From the NCBI RefSeq assembly GCF_902167145.1, contig NC_050100.1, forward strand, positions 189,279,439 through 189,343,438: a stretch of 64,000 nucleotides of DNA, in the 5' to 3' direction. The notes beneath the pieces were generated by a model, which did no database searches, was not told the DNA's origin, and saw only the letters and a list, made by a program, of their open reading frames with translations. Positions 21,885-33,760 of the stretch are shown here, one piece after another; position 1 is the first letter of the stretch; every line of letters starts with the position of its first letter. The stretch comes from Zea mays. Lineage: Eukaryota; Streptophyta; Magnoliopsida; Poales; Poaceae. The translations under genes and the position numbers were made by a program.

Positions 21885-23203
21885 TGATAGTCGCCTAGAG
21901 GGGGGGTGAATAGGGCGAAACTGAAATTTACAAATATAAACACAACTACAAGCCGGGTTAGCGTTAGAAATATAAATGAGTCCGAGAGAGAGGGCGCAAA
22001 ACAAATCCCAAGCGAATAAGCAAGAGAGACACGGAGATTTGTTTTACCGAGGTTCGGTTCTTGCAAACCTACTCCCCGTTGAGGAGGCCACAAAGGCCGG
22101 GTCTCTTTCAACCCTTCCCTCTCTCAAACGGTCCCTCGGACCGAGTGAGCTTCTCTTCTCTAATCAAAGCCGGGAACAAAACTTCCCCGCAAGGGCCACC
22201 ACACAATTGGTGCCTCTTGCCTTGATTACAATGGAGTGTGATCTCAAGAACAAGTGAGAAAGAAAAGAAGCAATCCAAGCGCAAGAGCTCAAATGAACAC
22301 GGCAAATCACTCTCACTAGTCACTAGGGCTTTGTGTGGAATTGGAGAGGATTTGATCTCTTTAGTGTGTCTAGAATTGAATGCTAGAGCTCTTGTAGTAG
22401 TTGAGAAGTGGAAAACTTGGATGCAATGAATGGTGGGGTGGTTGGGGTATTTATAGCCCCAACCACCAAACTTGACCGTTGGCTGGAGGCGTCTGCTCGA
22501 TGGCGCACCGGACAGTCCGGTGCACACCGGACAGTCCGGTGCCCCTGCCACGTCATCACTGCCGTTGGATTCTGACCGTTGGAGCTTCTGACTTGTGGGC
22601 CCTCCTGGGTGTCCGGTGCACACCGGACATGTACTGTTTGATGTCCGGTGCACCGGCATGGGCGTGCCTGACGTCTGCGCGCGCTGCGCGCGCAATAAAT
22701 GCACCGCAGGGAGCCGTTGGCGCCGCAGAGAGACGTTGCTCCGCTGGCACACCGGACAGTCCGGTGCACACCGGACAGTCCGGTGAATTTTAGCGGAGCG
22801 GCTGTCGCGCGAACCCGAGGCTGGCGAGTTCCTGAGGCCGACTTCCCTTGGCGCACCGGACACTGTCCGGTGTACACCGGACAGTCCGGTGAATTATAGC
22901 CGAGTCGCCTTGGAATTTCCCGAAGGTGGCGAGTTGGAGTCTGAGTCCCCTGGTGCACCGGACAGGTACTGTTCACTGTCCGGTGGCACACCGGACAGTC
23001 CGGTGCGCCAGACCAGGGGTGCCTTCGGTGCCCCTTTGCTCCTTTGTTGAATCCAAAACTTGGTCTTTTTATTGGCTAAGTGTGAACCTTTTACACCTGT
23101 ATATACTATACACTTGGGCAAACAAGTTAGTCCAAAGATTTGTGTTGGGCAATTCAACCACCAAAATTATATAGGAACTAGGTGTAAGCCTAATTCCCTT
23201 TCA
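21885..23203 (-). repeat. 5' LTR of element C
   Basis: The 1319-bp promoter LTR has TG...CA ends. On the minus strand a TATA box (GGCTATAAATACC) lies near 22,446-22,458, with palindromic CACCGGACAGTCCGGTG repeats upstream (22,505-23,010). Confidence 0.95.
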
Positions 23204-23208
23204 ATAAT

Positions 23209-25870
23209 GATGACCGACAGGCCACTGGAGCTCCTACACATAGATCTATTCGGCCCGATCGCTTACATAAGCATCGGCGGGAGTAAGTACTATCTGGTTA
23301 TTGTGGATGATTATTCTCGCTTCACTTGGGTATTCTTTTTACAGGAAAAATCTCAAACCCAAGAGACCTTAAAGGGATTCTTGAGACGGGCTCAAAATGA
23401 GTTCGCCTTAAGGATCAAGAAAATAAGAAGCGACAACGGAACGGAGTTCAAGAATTCTCAAATTGAAGGCTTCCTTGAGGAGGAGGGCATCAAGCATGAG
23501 TTCTCTTCTCCCTACACGCCACAACAAAATGGTGTAGTGGAGAGGAAGAATAGAACTCTATTGGACATGGCAAGGACCATGCTTGATGAGTACAAGACTT
23601 CGGATCGGTTTTGGGCGGAGGCAGTCAACACCGCTTGCTACGCCATCAACCGGTTATATCTACACCGAATCCTCAAGAGGACATCATATGAACTCCTAAT
23701 CGGTAAAAAGCCCAATATTTCATATTTTAGAGTTTTTGGTAGCAAATGCTTTATACTTGTTAAAAGAGGTAGAAAATCTAAATTTGCTCCTAAGACTGTA
23801 GAAGGCTTTCTACTTGGTTATGACTCAAACACAAGGGCATATAGGGTCTTTAACAAGTCCACTGGACTAGTTGAAGTCTCATGTGACGTTGTGTTTGATG
23901 AAACTAACGGCTCTCAAGTAGAGCAAGTTGATCTTGATGAGATAGGTGATGAAGAGGCTCCGTGCATCGCACTAAGGAACATGTCCATTGGGGATGTGTG
24001 TCCTAAGGAATCTGAAGAGCCTCCAAATGCACAAGATCAACCATCCTCCTCCACGCAAGCATCTCCACCAACTCAAAATGAGGATAAAGCTCAAGTTGAT
24101 GAAGAAGAAGATCAATCAAATGAGCCACCTCAAAATAACGGCATAGATCAAGGGGGAGATTCAAATGACCAAGACAAGGAGGATGAAGAACAAAGACCGC
24201 CACACCCAAGAGTCCACCAAGCAATCCAACGAGATCACCCCGTCGACACCATCCTCGGCGACATCCATAAGGGGGTAACCACTCGATCTCGTGTTGCACA
24301 TTTTTGTGAACATTACTCTTTTGTTTCCTCTATTGAGCCACACAGGATAGAGGAAGCACTTCAAGATTCGGATTGGGTGGTGGCAATGCAAGAGGAGCTC
24401 AACAATTTCACAAGGAACGAGGTATGGCATTTAGTTCCATGTCCTAACCAAAATGTTGTAGGAACCAAATGGGTCTTCCGCAACAAGCAAGATGAGCATG
24501 GTGTGGTGACAAGGAACAAAGCTCGACTCGTGGCCAAAGGGTATTCACAAGTCGAAGGTTTGGATTTCGGTGAAACCTATGCACCCGTAGCTAAGCTTGA
24601 GTCAATTCGCATATTATTGGCCTATGCTACTTACCATGGCTTTAAGCTCTATCAAATGGACGTGAAAAGTGCCTTCCTCAACGGACCAATCAAGGAAGAG
24701 GTCTATGTTGAGCAACCTCCCGGCTTTGAAGACAGTAAGTATCCTAACCATGTCTATAAGCTCTCTAAGGCGCTTTATGGGCTCAAGCAAGCCCCAAGAG
24801 CATGGTATGAATGCCTTAGGGATTTCCTTATTGCAAATGGCTTCAAAGTCGGAAAGGCCGATCCTACTTTATTTACCAAAACTCTTGACAATGATTTGTT
24901 TGTATGCCAAATTTATGTTGATGATATTATATTTGGGTCTACTAACGAATCTACATGTGAGGAATTTAGTAGGATCATGACACAAAAGTTCGAGATGTCG
25001 ATGATGGGGGAGTTAAAGTATTTTCTAGGATTCCAAGTCAAGCAACTCCAAGAGGGCACCTTCATCAGCCAAACGAAGTACACTCAAGATATTCTAAGCA
25101 AGTTTGGAATGAAGGATGCCAAGCCCATCAAGACACCCATGGGAACCAATGGGCATCTCGACCTCGACACGGGAGGTAAGTCCGTGGATCAAAAGGTATA
25201 CCGGTCGATGATTGGTTCATTACTCTATTTATGTGCATCTCGACCGGACATTATGCTTTCCGTTTGCATGTGTGCAAGATTCCAATCCGACCCTAAGGAA
25301 TCCCACCTTACGGCCGTAAAACGAATCTTGAGATATTTGGCTTATACTCCTAAGTTTGGGCTTTGGTACCCTAAGGGATCCACATTTGATTTGATTGGAT
25401 ATTCGGATGCCGATTGGGCGGGGTGCAAAATCAATAGGAAGAGCACATCGGGGACTTGCCAGTTCTTGGGAAGATCCTTGGTGTCTTGGGCTTCAAAGAA
25501 GCAAAATTCGGTCGCTCTTTCCACCGCCGAAGCCGAGTACATTGCCGCAGGTCATTGTTGCGCGCAATTGCTTTGGATGAAGCAAACCCTGCGGGACTAT
25601 GGTTACAAACTAACCAAGGTCCCTTTGCTATGTGATAATGAGAGTGCAATCAAGATGGCCGACAATCCCGTCGAGCATAGCCGCACTAAACACATAGCCA
25701 TTCGGTATCACTTTTTGAGGGATCACCAACAAAAGGGAGATATCGAGATTTCATACATTAATACTAAAGATCAATTAGCCGATATCTTTACCAAGCCTCT
25801 TGATGAACAATCTTTTAACAAACTTAGGCATGGGCTCAATATTCTTGATTCTAGGAACTTCTTTTGCTAG
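23209..25870 (+). CDS. pol of element B, downstream part (integrase core, RT, RNase H)
   Basis: This continues the pol interrupted at 13,738, in frame once C and one ATAAT are removed. It encodes the integrase core (first Asp in HIDLFGP, second in RSDNGTEF, Glu in [10 protein letters not shown]) and the acidic linker. RT follows with [10 protein letters not shown] and an intact YVDD box ([13 protein letters not shown]), then RNase H ([18 protein letters not shown]), stopping at 25,868-25,870. No nonsense codon or frameshift is seen. Before C inserted, the only lesion I find in B is the gag stop. As it stands the gene is split, so no full product is possible. Confidence 0.92.
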
Positions 25871-26698
25871 ATTGCACACATAGCTCATTTTATATACCTT
25901 TGATCATGTCTCTTTTATACGCTATGACTAATGTGTTTTCAAGTCTATTTCAAACCAAGTCATAGGTATATTGAAAGGGAATTGGAATCTTCGGCGAAGA
26001 CAAAGGCTTCCACTCCGTAACTCATACTTCACCATCACTCCAAGCAACTCTCTATTCCTTGGGGAGAAATGAGCATCCAGGAAAAGGACTTCGTCTTTGG
26101 TATAATCTTAACTCATTTGTTTATGACCAAAGGGGAAGAAACTACTTCGAGGGCTCTAATGATTCCGTTTTTGGCGATTCATGCCAAAAAGGGGGAGAAA
26201 GGAGCCCAAAGCAAAAGGACCGCACCACCACCAATTTCAAAAACTTAGTGCTTTTCAAAAGTATTTTTCAATTGGTATCCTATTGTGTTCAAAAGGAAAA
26301 TAAAATTAGTTTTTCAAAAATGTATATCAAAACCCTCTTGAACACTAAGAGGTGGATCTCCTTTAGGGGGAGTTTTGTTTAGTCAAAAGAAAAGCATTTG
26401 AAACAGGGGGAGAAAACTTCAAATCTTGAAAATGCTTTGCAAAAATCTTATTCATTTACCTTTGACTATTTGCAAAAGATCTTCGAAATGGATTTACAAA
26501 AAGAATTTGCAAAAACAAAACATGTGGTGCAAACGTGGTCCAAAATACTAAATAAGAAAGAAACATTCCATGCATATCTTGTAAGTAGTTATATTGGCTC
26601 AATTCCAAGCAACCATTACATTATGCAAACTAGTTCAATTATGCACATCTCTATTTGCTTTGGTTTGTGTTGGCATCAATCACCAAAAAGGGGGAGAT
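25871..26698 (+). other. 3' untranslated region of element B with repeated purine tracts
   Basis: There is no coding here. At least three GGGGGA-rich tracts occur (about 26,186, 26,366 and 26,405) besides the one abutting the 3' LTR at 26,686-26,698. Extra polypurine tracts in this position are a known Sirevirus trait. The inverted counterpart lies at 15,059-15,889 in element C. Confidence 0.8.
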
Positions 26699-28048
26699 TG
26701 AAAGGGAATTAGGCTTACACCTAGTTCCTAAATAATTTTGGTGGTTGAATTGCCCAACACAAATAATTGGACTAACTAGTTTGCCCAAGTGTGTAGATTA
26801 TACAGGTGTAAAAGGTTCACCCTCAGCCAATAAAAAGACCAAGTTTTGGATTCAATAAAGGAGCAAATGTGGCAACCGAAGGCCCTCTGGTCTGGGAGCA
26901 CCGGACTGTCCGGTGTACACCGGACAGTGTCCGGTGCACCACCGGACAGTGTCCGGTGCACCAGAGAACTCCAACTCGAACTCGCCACCTTCGGGAATTT
27001 CCAGAGGCGACTCCGCTATAATTCACCGGACTGTCCGGTGTACACCGGACAGTGTCCGGTGTGCCAAAGGTGGTCGGCCTCAGGAACTCGCCAGCTTCGG
27101 GAAACTCCAACGGCTAGTCCGCTATAATTCACCGGACTGTCCGGTGTGCACCGGACTGTCCGGTGCGACTCCGGAGCAACGGTCTTCTCCGCGCCAACGG
27201 CTCTCTGCCGCGCATTTAATGCGCGCTCTGCGCGCGCAGATGGCAGGCACGCCCACTCCGGCACACCGGACAAGGAACAGTAAATGTCCGGTGTGCACCG
27301 GACACCCTGGCGGGCCCACAAGTCAGAAGCTTCAACGGTCGAATCCAACGGCAGTGATGACGTGGCAGGGGGCACCGGACTGTCCGGTGTGCACCGGACT
27401 GTCCGGTGTGCACCGGACTGTCCGGTGCGCCATCGAACAGACAGAACTCCCAACGGCCACATTTGGTGGTTGGGGCTATAAATACCCCAACCACCCCACC
27501 ATTCATTGCATCCAAGTTTTCCACTTCTCAACTACTACAAGAGCTCTAGCATTCAATTCTAGACACACTAAAGAGATCAAATCCTCTCCAATTCCACACA
27601 AATCCCTAGTGACTAGTGAGAGTGATTTGCCGTGTTCATTTGAGCTCTTGCGCTTGGATTGCTTCTTTTCTTTCTCACTTGTTCTTGAGATCACAACTCC
27701 ATTGTAATCAAGGCAAGAGACACCAATTGTGTGGTGGCCCTTGCGGGGAAGTTTTGTTCCCGGCTTTGATTTGAGAAGAGAAGCTCACTCGGTCCAAGGG
27801 ACCGTTTGAGAGAGGGAAGGGTTGAAAGAGACCCGGCCTTTGTGGCCTCCTCAACGGGGAGTAGGTTTGCAAGAACCGAACCTCGATAAAACAAATCTCC
27901 GTGTCTCACTTGCTTATTCGCTTGGGATTTGTTTTGCGCCCTCTCTCTCGGACTCGTTTATATTTCTAACGCTAACCCGGCTTGTAGTTGTGTTTATATT
28001 TGTAAATTTCAGTTTCGCCCTATTCACCCCCCCTCTAGGCGACTATCA
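26699..28048 (+). repeat. 3' LTR of element B
   Basis: The LTR is 1350 bp, against 1331 bp for the 5' LTR. The difference is one extra 19-bp unit (CCGGACTGTCCGGTGTGCA type) at about 27,385-27,425. I also count about six substitutions. It ends GACTATCA, followed by the TSD GTCTT. Confidence 0.94.
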
Positions 28049-29031
28049 GTCTTGAATTCTCCAAGCATCGTCGTTGCCATATCGATTAGCGTCCCGTTCT
28101 TCCTCTCTACCACACCATTTTGCTGTGGTGTGTAGGGAGCGGAGAACTCGTGCTTGATCCCTTCCTCCTCAAGGAACTCCTCCACTTGAAGATTCTTGAA
28201 CTCGGACCCGTTGTCGCTCCTTATCTTCTTCACCTTGAGCTCAAACTCATTTTGAGCTCTCCTAAGGAAGCGCTTGAGGGTCCCTTGGGTTTCAGACTTA
28301 TCCTGCAAAAAGAACACCCAAGTGAAGCGGGAAAAGTCATCAACAATAACTAGACCATACTTACTTCCTCCTATGCTCAGATAGGCGACGGGTCCGAAGA
28401 GGTCCATATGTAGCAGCTCCAGAGGTCTTGAAGTGGTCATCACATTCTTGCTGTGATGTGCTCCTCCCACTTGTTTACCTGCTTGACAAGCTGCACAAGG
28501 TCTATCCTTTTCGAATTGCACGTTAGTCAAACCTATCACGTGTTCTCCCTTTAGAAGCTTGTGAAGGTTCTTCATCCCCACATGTGCTAAGCGGCGATGC
28601 CACAGCCAGCCCATGCTAGTCTTAGCTATTAAGCATGCATCTAGACCAGCCTCTTCTTTTGCAAAATCAACTAAATAAAGTTTGCCGTCTAATACACCCT
28701 TAAAAGCTAGTGAACCATCACTTCTTCTAAAGACAGACACATCTACATTTGTAAATAGACAGTTATATCCCATATTGCATAATTGACTAACATATAGTAA
28801 ATTATATCCTAGAGACTCTACTAAAAACACATTAGAGATAGAATGCTCATTAGAAATTGCAATTTTACCTAACCCTTTTACCTTGCCTTGATTCCCATCA
28901 CCGAATATAATTGAATCTTGGGAATCCTTATTCTTGACGTAGGAGGTGAACATTTTCTTCTCCCCCGTCATATGGTTTGTGCATCCGCTGTCGATAATCC
29001 AGCTTGAACCCCCGGATGCATAAACCTGCAA
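28049..29031 (-). pseudogene. Element D pol, upstream part (protease and integrase)
   Basis: The start of D pol encodes the protease ([12 protein letters not shown]) and the integrase HHCC and DDE region up to EFKT, where element B interrupts it. The frame begins at TTG, not ATG, as in element A. It continues at 9071 down to 8651, where a nonsense codon follows. NRTL with its Arg, seen in A, reads NGTL here. Confidence 0.9.
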
Positions 29032-29038
29032 GGCAAAT

Positions 29039-31423
29039 TTAGGCTTGGGTCTTAGGTACCCAACTCATGTTGGGTCCTACAAGGTTAGTGCAAATATCCT
29101 TAGGGACCCAAATGCAAGTTTTGTCTCCCTTGCATTTTGCCCCTAACTTCCTAGCAACTATTTTCCTATCCTTTCTACAAATAGCAAAGGAAGCATTTAA
29201 AGCACAATAAATTGTAGAAGGTTCATTCACTACTTTTCTAGGAGCATGAGTAATATTCTTTCTAGTCACATGATGAATAGCATTTCTCCTAGACATATTT
29301 CTACCATGCATATAGGAAGAACTAGAAGCAAACATGGCATGAGAGTCAAAATCATCATATGCATTATAACTCCTAATAGCATTTCTAGTTTGTTTCCTAT
29401 CATGATACATAAAAGCATGGTTCCTTTTAGTACTACTAGCCATAGGAGCCTTCCCTTTCTCCTTGGCGGAGATAGGAGCCTTATGGCTTGTCAAGTCCTT
29501 AGCTTCCTTCTTGAAGCCAAGTCCATCCTTAATTGAGGGGTGTCTACCAATAGTGTAGGCATCCCTTGCAAATTTTAGTTTTTCAAATTCACTTTTGCTA
29601 GTCTTAAGTTGGGCATTAAGACTAGCTAATTCATCATTCAATTTTGAAATAGAAACTAAGTGTTCACTACAAGCCTTAATATCTACATCTTTACACCTAG
29701 TGCAAATTTCAACATGTTGAACACAAGAGTTGGATTTATTTGCTTCTACTAGTTTAGCATTTAAATCATTGTTAACACCTTTTAAAGTAGAAATGGTTTC
29801 ATGACAAGTGGATAGTTCAAAAGAAAGCATTTCATTTCTTTTAACTTCTAAAGCATAGGATTTTTGAGCCTCTACAAATTTATCATGCTCTTCATACAAT
29901 AAATCCTCTTGTTTCTCTAAGAGTTTATCTTTCTCATTCAATGCATCAATGAGTTCATTTATCTTATCTATTTTAGATCTATCTAAGCCCTTGAATAAGC
30001 ATGAATAGTCTATGTCATCATCATCACTAGACTCATTATCACTAGAGGAAACATAAGTGGAGTCTCGAGTACTCACCTTCTTCTCTCTTGCCATCAGGCA
30101 TGTGTGACGCTCGTTGGGGAAGAGGGTTGATTTGTTGAAGGCGGTGGCGGCAAGTCCTTCATTGTCGGAGTCGGAGGAGGAGCAATCCGAATCCCACTCC
30201 TTTCCGATATGTGCCTCGCCCTTGGCCTTCTTGTAATGCTTCTTCTTCTCCCTTTTATTCCCTTGGTCCTGATCACTATCATTGTCGGGACAGTTAGCAA
30301 TAAAATGACCGAGCTTACCACATTTGAAGCATGAGCGCTTCCCCTTGGCTTTGGTCTTGCTTGTCTGTCCCTTGCGACCCTTAATCGTCGTCTTGAATCT
30401 TTTGATGATGAGGGCCATCTCTTCATCGTTGAGTCCGGCCGCTTCAATTTGTGCCACCTTGCTAGGTAGCGCCTCCTTGCTTCTTGTGGCTTTGAGAGCA
30501 AGAGGTTGCGGCTCGTTGATTGGTCCATTCAAGGCGTCGTCTACGTACCTCGCCTCCTTGATCATCATTCGCCCGCTGACGAATTTTCCTAGGACTTCTT
30601 CGGGCGACATTTTGGTGTACCTGGGATTCTCACGAATATTATTCACCAAATGAGGATCAAGAATGGTAAAGGACCTTAGCATTAGTCGGACGACGTCGTG
30701 GTCCGTCCATCGCGTGCTTCCATAGCTCCTTATTTTGTTAATAAGGGTCTTGAGCCGGTTGTAGGTTTGAGTTGGCTCCTCGCCCCTTATCATCGCGAAC
30801 CGTCCAAGCTCGCCCTCCACCAGCTCCGTTTTGGTGAGCAAGGTAACATCATTTCCCTCATGAGAAATCTTGAGGGTGTCCCATATCTGCTTGGCATTGT
30901 CCAAGCCGCTCACCTTATTGTACTCGTCCCTGCACAAGGAAGCTAGCAACACAGTAGTAGCTTGTGCATTTTTATGAATCTGTTCATTAATAAACGAAGG
31001 GCTATCCGAGCTATCAAATTTCATTCCATTCTCTACAATCTCCCATATGCTTGGATGGAGAGAGAATAAATGACTACGCATTTTGTGACTCCAAAATCCG
31101 TAGTCCTCCCCATCAAAGTGTGGAGGTTTGCCAAGAGGAATGGAAAGCAAATGCGAATTCGAACTATGTGGAATACGAGAATAATCAAATGAGAAGTTCG
31201 AATTGACCGTCTTCCTGTAGTCGTTGTCGTCGTCCTTTTGGGAAGAGGAAGATTTGTCGCTGTCGTAGTAGACAATCTCCTTGATGCGCCTTGTCTTCTT
31301 CTTCTTCCCATCTTTTCGTCTATGACCCGAGCCCGAGTCGTTGGACTTGTCATCCTTTGGCTCGTTGACGAAGGACTCCTTCTCCTTATCGTTGATCACG
31401 ATTCACTTCCCCTTAGGATCCAT
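29039..31423 (-). pseudogene. gag of element D, nonsense at codon 7
   Basis: This is a close homologue of the gag of element A. The ATG at 31,423-31,421 matches the A start, but codon 7 is TGA (31,405-31,403) where A has GGA. The rest of the frame is open for about 786 codons. It contains the UBN2 core, a CCHC knuckle (CFKCGKLGHFIANC) and the long heptad-rich tail. An internal start could give a slightly shortened protein, so loss of function is likely but not certain. Confidence 0.9.
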
Positions 31424-31460
31424 CTCTTCGGGCGGTTAGTCCCTTTCTTGAAGAGAACGG

Positions 31461-31471
31461 CTCCGATACCA
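31461..31471 (-). promoter_or_regulatory. altered primer-binding site of element D
   Basis: The minus strand reads TGGTATCGGAG. The A-to-G change relative to TGGTATCAGAG in A-C creates a mismatch with initiator tRNA-Met. Confidence 0.8.
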
Positions 31472-31473
31472 AT

Positions 31474-32736
31474 TGAGAGCACCTAGAGGGGGGGGGTGAA
31501 TAGGTGATCCTGTAAAACTTAAACTTATAGCCACAAAAACTTGTTAAGTGTTAGCACAATTATTGCCAAGTGGCTAGAGAGGAGTCTCAACAAAACACAA
31601 TACCACAAGAGATCAAACACAGAGATGACACAGTGGTTTATCCCGTGGTTCGGCCAAGACCAACGCTCGCCTACTCCACGTTGTGGCGTCCCAACGGATG
31701 AGGGTTGCAATCAACCCCTCTCAAGCGGTCCAAAGACCCACTTGAATACCACGGTGTTTTGCTTGCTTTTTCTCAATCCCGTTTGCGAGGAATCTCCACA
31801 ACTTGGAGCCTCTCGCCCTTACAATTGAAGTTCACAAAGAAACACAGAGCAAGGGTGGGAATGAGCAACGCACACAAGACTTCAAAAGATCAGAGCAACA
31901 ACACGCACACAAGCAGCAACAAGAGCTCGCAACACAACTCAAAGAGTTCACAACTCTACAAGAGCTCTATATGCTATCACAATGAAACGAATGCGTGAGA
32001 TCGATGTCTTGGTGCTTAGGAATGTTGTAGGAATGCTTGGTGTGCTCCTCCATGCGCCTAGGGGTCCCTTTTATAGCCCCAAGGCAGCTAGGAGCCGTTG
32101 AGAACAAATCTGGAAGGCCATCCTTGCCTTCTGTCGTCGGGCGCACCGGACAGTCCGGTGCACACCGGACACTGTCCGGTGCCCGATTTCTTTCCTTAAC
32201 AGGCGCAGCCGACCGTTGCCGACCGTTGCAGATCTGGCGCACCGGACAGACCGGTGCACACCGGACAGTCCGGTGCCTCCTTCCGACCGTTGGCCAGACC
32301 ACGTGTCGCGCGCAGATTCCGCGGCCGACCGTTGGCTCGGCCGACCGTTGGCTCACCGGACAGTCCGGTGCACACCCGACAGTCCGGTGAGTTTTAGCCG
32401 TACGTCGTCGGCAAATTCCCGAGAGCGGCGTCTTCAGGTCGAGGCAGCCTGGCGCACCGGACACTGTCCGGTGCACCACCGGACAGTCCGGTGCCCCAGA
32501 CCGAAACAGTCTGTTGGCTGTACACAGCCAACAATCTCCTTTTCTTCTTCTCTATGTTTCTAACACTTAGACAAATATATTAGTACACAAAACCAATGTA
32601 CTAAGGCTTAGAAACATACCTTTACTTGTGATTTGCACTTTGTTCATCCATGGGCATGGATTCACATTTAAGCACTTGTGTTTGCACTCAATCACCAAAA
32701 TACTTAGAAATGGCCCAAAGGCACATTTCCCTTTCA
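31474..32736 (-). repeat. 5' LTR of element D
   Basis: The 1263-bp LTR has TG...CA ends (TGAGAGCACC ... CCCTTTCA). It is homologous throughout to the LTR of A, with many more differences and small indels. CACCGGACAGTCCGGTG palindromes lie at 32,142-32,490, and one copy is degraded (CACCGGACAGACCGGTG). Confidence 0.92.
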
Positions 32737-33300
32737 CATCCACTATTTTAAACTTCACTTTACAACGTGTCAAACAGTGTCATGTCATCTACAGTTCCAT
32801 ATATCCTAATTTACACGATCTACCGAAGACATATTCCAGATTGGTTTCAAAGCAAAATGCACGTAGTAGTTCAACGAACTATGACCACCCATGATTCCCG
32901 GCACTGCGAACAGTTGTAAACAAAAAAAATGGCTGTCAATGTTGTCATGGTTGCTCTTATCAGCGCTGACCACATCGTGTTCGAAGCACACATGCAAGCA
33001 GCATGCCTCGTGCCATGATTCGGTCCAAAGTGCCGAACTTTTCGGCCAACATTTACTCCCATGTCTCCGATAGGTAGGTATCTCTGCAACTGCCAACCGT
33101 GAACTGTGTACCAAACCCAACCCAGAATGCATATACGTTGGTACATCACAATCCGTGGAGGAACTGAATCGAGAACCATTTGTGACAATGAGCGTGGTGG
33201 GACGGTCCGGCCACCCGTAGGCGTAGAGAGTCACGAGTAGATCGAATCAGGCCGTTAAAATTTCTATTTTCTCACGTGTTTATCCTTCTAATCTCGCAGG
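32737..33300. other. unrecognised low-copy DNA
   Basis: This flanks the LTR of D. I see no motif, repeat or credible coding region. The short ORFs on the minus strand show no recognisable domain. Confidence 0.4.
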
Positions 33301-33304
33301 AAGT

Positions 33305-33760
33305 TGTTAGAGAACGTATAGGAACGGATCTAGACCCCTATATATTTGAAGAGGTACGGTTGAAGGACCAACAATAGATGAATCAATCAAATTACCTTCT
33401 GTTATTTACATTTTGCCCTAGGAGTAGACAATAATTTAGATTTCTCTCTCTAAACTTCACATCTCCATCATTTAGAGGCATCTTGAGTGATCCGCCGATC
33501 CTAAGGCACGCCCTAGAAACCCTCCTCCCCGACAGGGTCCCTCCTATGAGCGAGATTCAGGCGTGTCAGCAAACTCCGCCGCTCATGCTCATGCGCATGC
33601 GCGGACCGTTCGAACACCAAACGTGAACCATTCGACTCGTCAGACAGGACCCGTAGCCTCTACGTCAGGTCATAGACCGTCCAGCCCCTGATCGTGGACC
33701 ATCCGCACCTCCACAGAAGGCACCGACGATAATTCTCATTGTAGTGATTGGCGCCCGGAT
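33305..33760 (+). repeat. possible Gypsy-type LTR remnant
   Basis: The stretch starts TGTTAGAGAACG, has a TATA-like CTATATATTTG (33,339-33,349) and ends near ATTGGCGCCCGG (about 33,748), which resembles the TGGCGCC primer site of Gypsy elements. The interior contains GGACCGTTCG/GAACCATTCG words typical of grass Gypsy LTRs. There is no partner LTR, so it would be a fragment. This is a weak call. Confidence 0.3.

Larger units (their letters stand above)
13739..23203 (-). mobile_element. Element C: very young Ji-like Copia retrotransposon
   Basis: This complete 9465-bp minus-strand element has the 5' LTR at the right (21,885-23,203), PBS at 21,872-21,882, gag, pol and the 3' LTR at the left. 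The 5-bp TSD ATAAT is perfect. It lies inside pol of element B. The LTRs differ by one substitution and a one-base slip in a G run, so it is the youngest insertion of the nest. At a commonly used grass rate of 1.3e-8 per site per year this is a few tens of thousands of years. Gag is intact, and pol has a single nonsense codon. Many CTCCCC tracts (minus-strand GGGGAG) at 15,061-15,705 are the repeated purine tracts typical of Sireviruses. Confidence 0.95.
9072..28048 (+). mobile_element. Element B: Ji-like Copia (Sirevirus) retrotransposon, split by element C
   Basis: This is a plus-strand LTR element with LTRs at 9072-10402 and 26,699-28,048, PBS at 10,405, gag, pol and multiple purine tracts before the 3' LTR (AAAAAGGGGGAG at 26,185 and again just before 26,699). 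A perfect 5-bp TSD (GTCTT) places it inside the integrase region of D. Element C (9465 bp) plus one TSD copy splits pol at 13,738/23,209. Without C it would be about 9.5 kb, the usual length for maize Ji/Opie. The LTRs differ by about six substitutions and one 19-bp repeat unit. Confidence 0.93.
28049..32736 (-). mobile_element. Element D: outermost Opie-like Copia element, 5' half
   Basis: This half holds the 5' LTR (31,474-32,736), a mutated PBS, gag and the first third of pol. The remainder continues at 8651-9071 and then beyond the left edge. Its pol is the target of both A and B. Nonsense codons in gag and pol and a PBS substitution indicate an older, dead copy. The expected TSD on the right is CATCC (32,737-32,741). 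The left copy is outside the window. Confidence 0.88.

Noticed and set aside
23060..23208. Upstream 50 codons of the frame that continues into B pol
   Set aside because: They read through the end of the LTR of element C by chance. True B pol resumes at 23,209.
28024..28053. Last residues (DSRLEGG) of the minus-strand D pol frame
   Set aside because: They come from reading into the 3' LTR of element B. The D coding sequence stops at 28,049.
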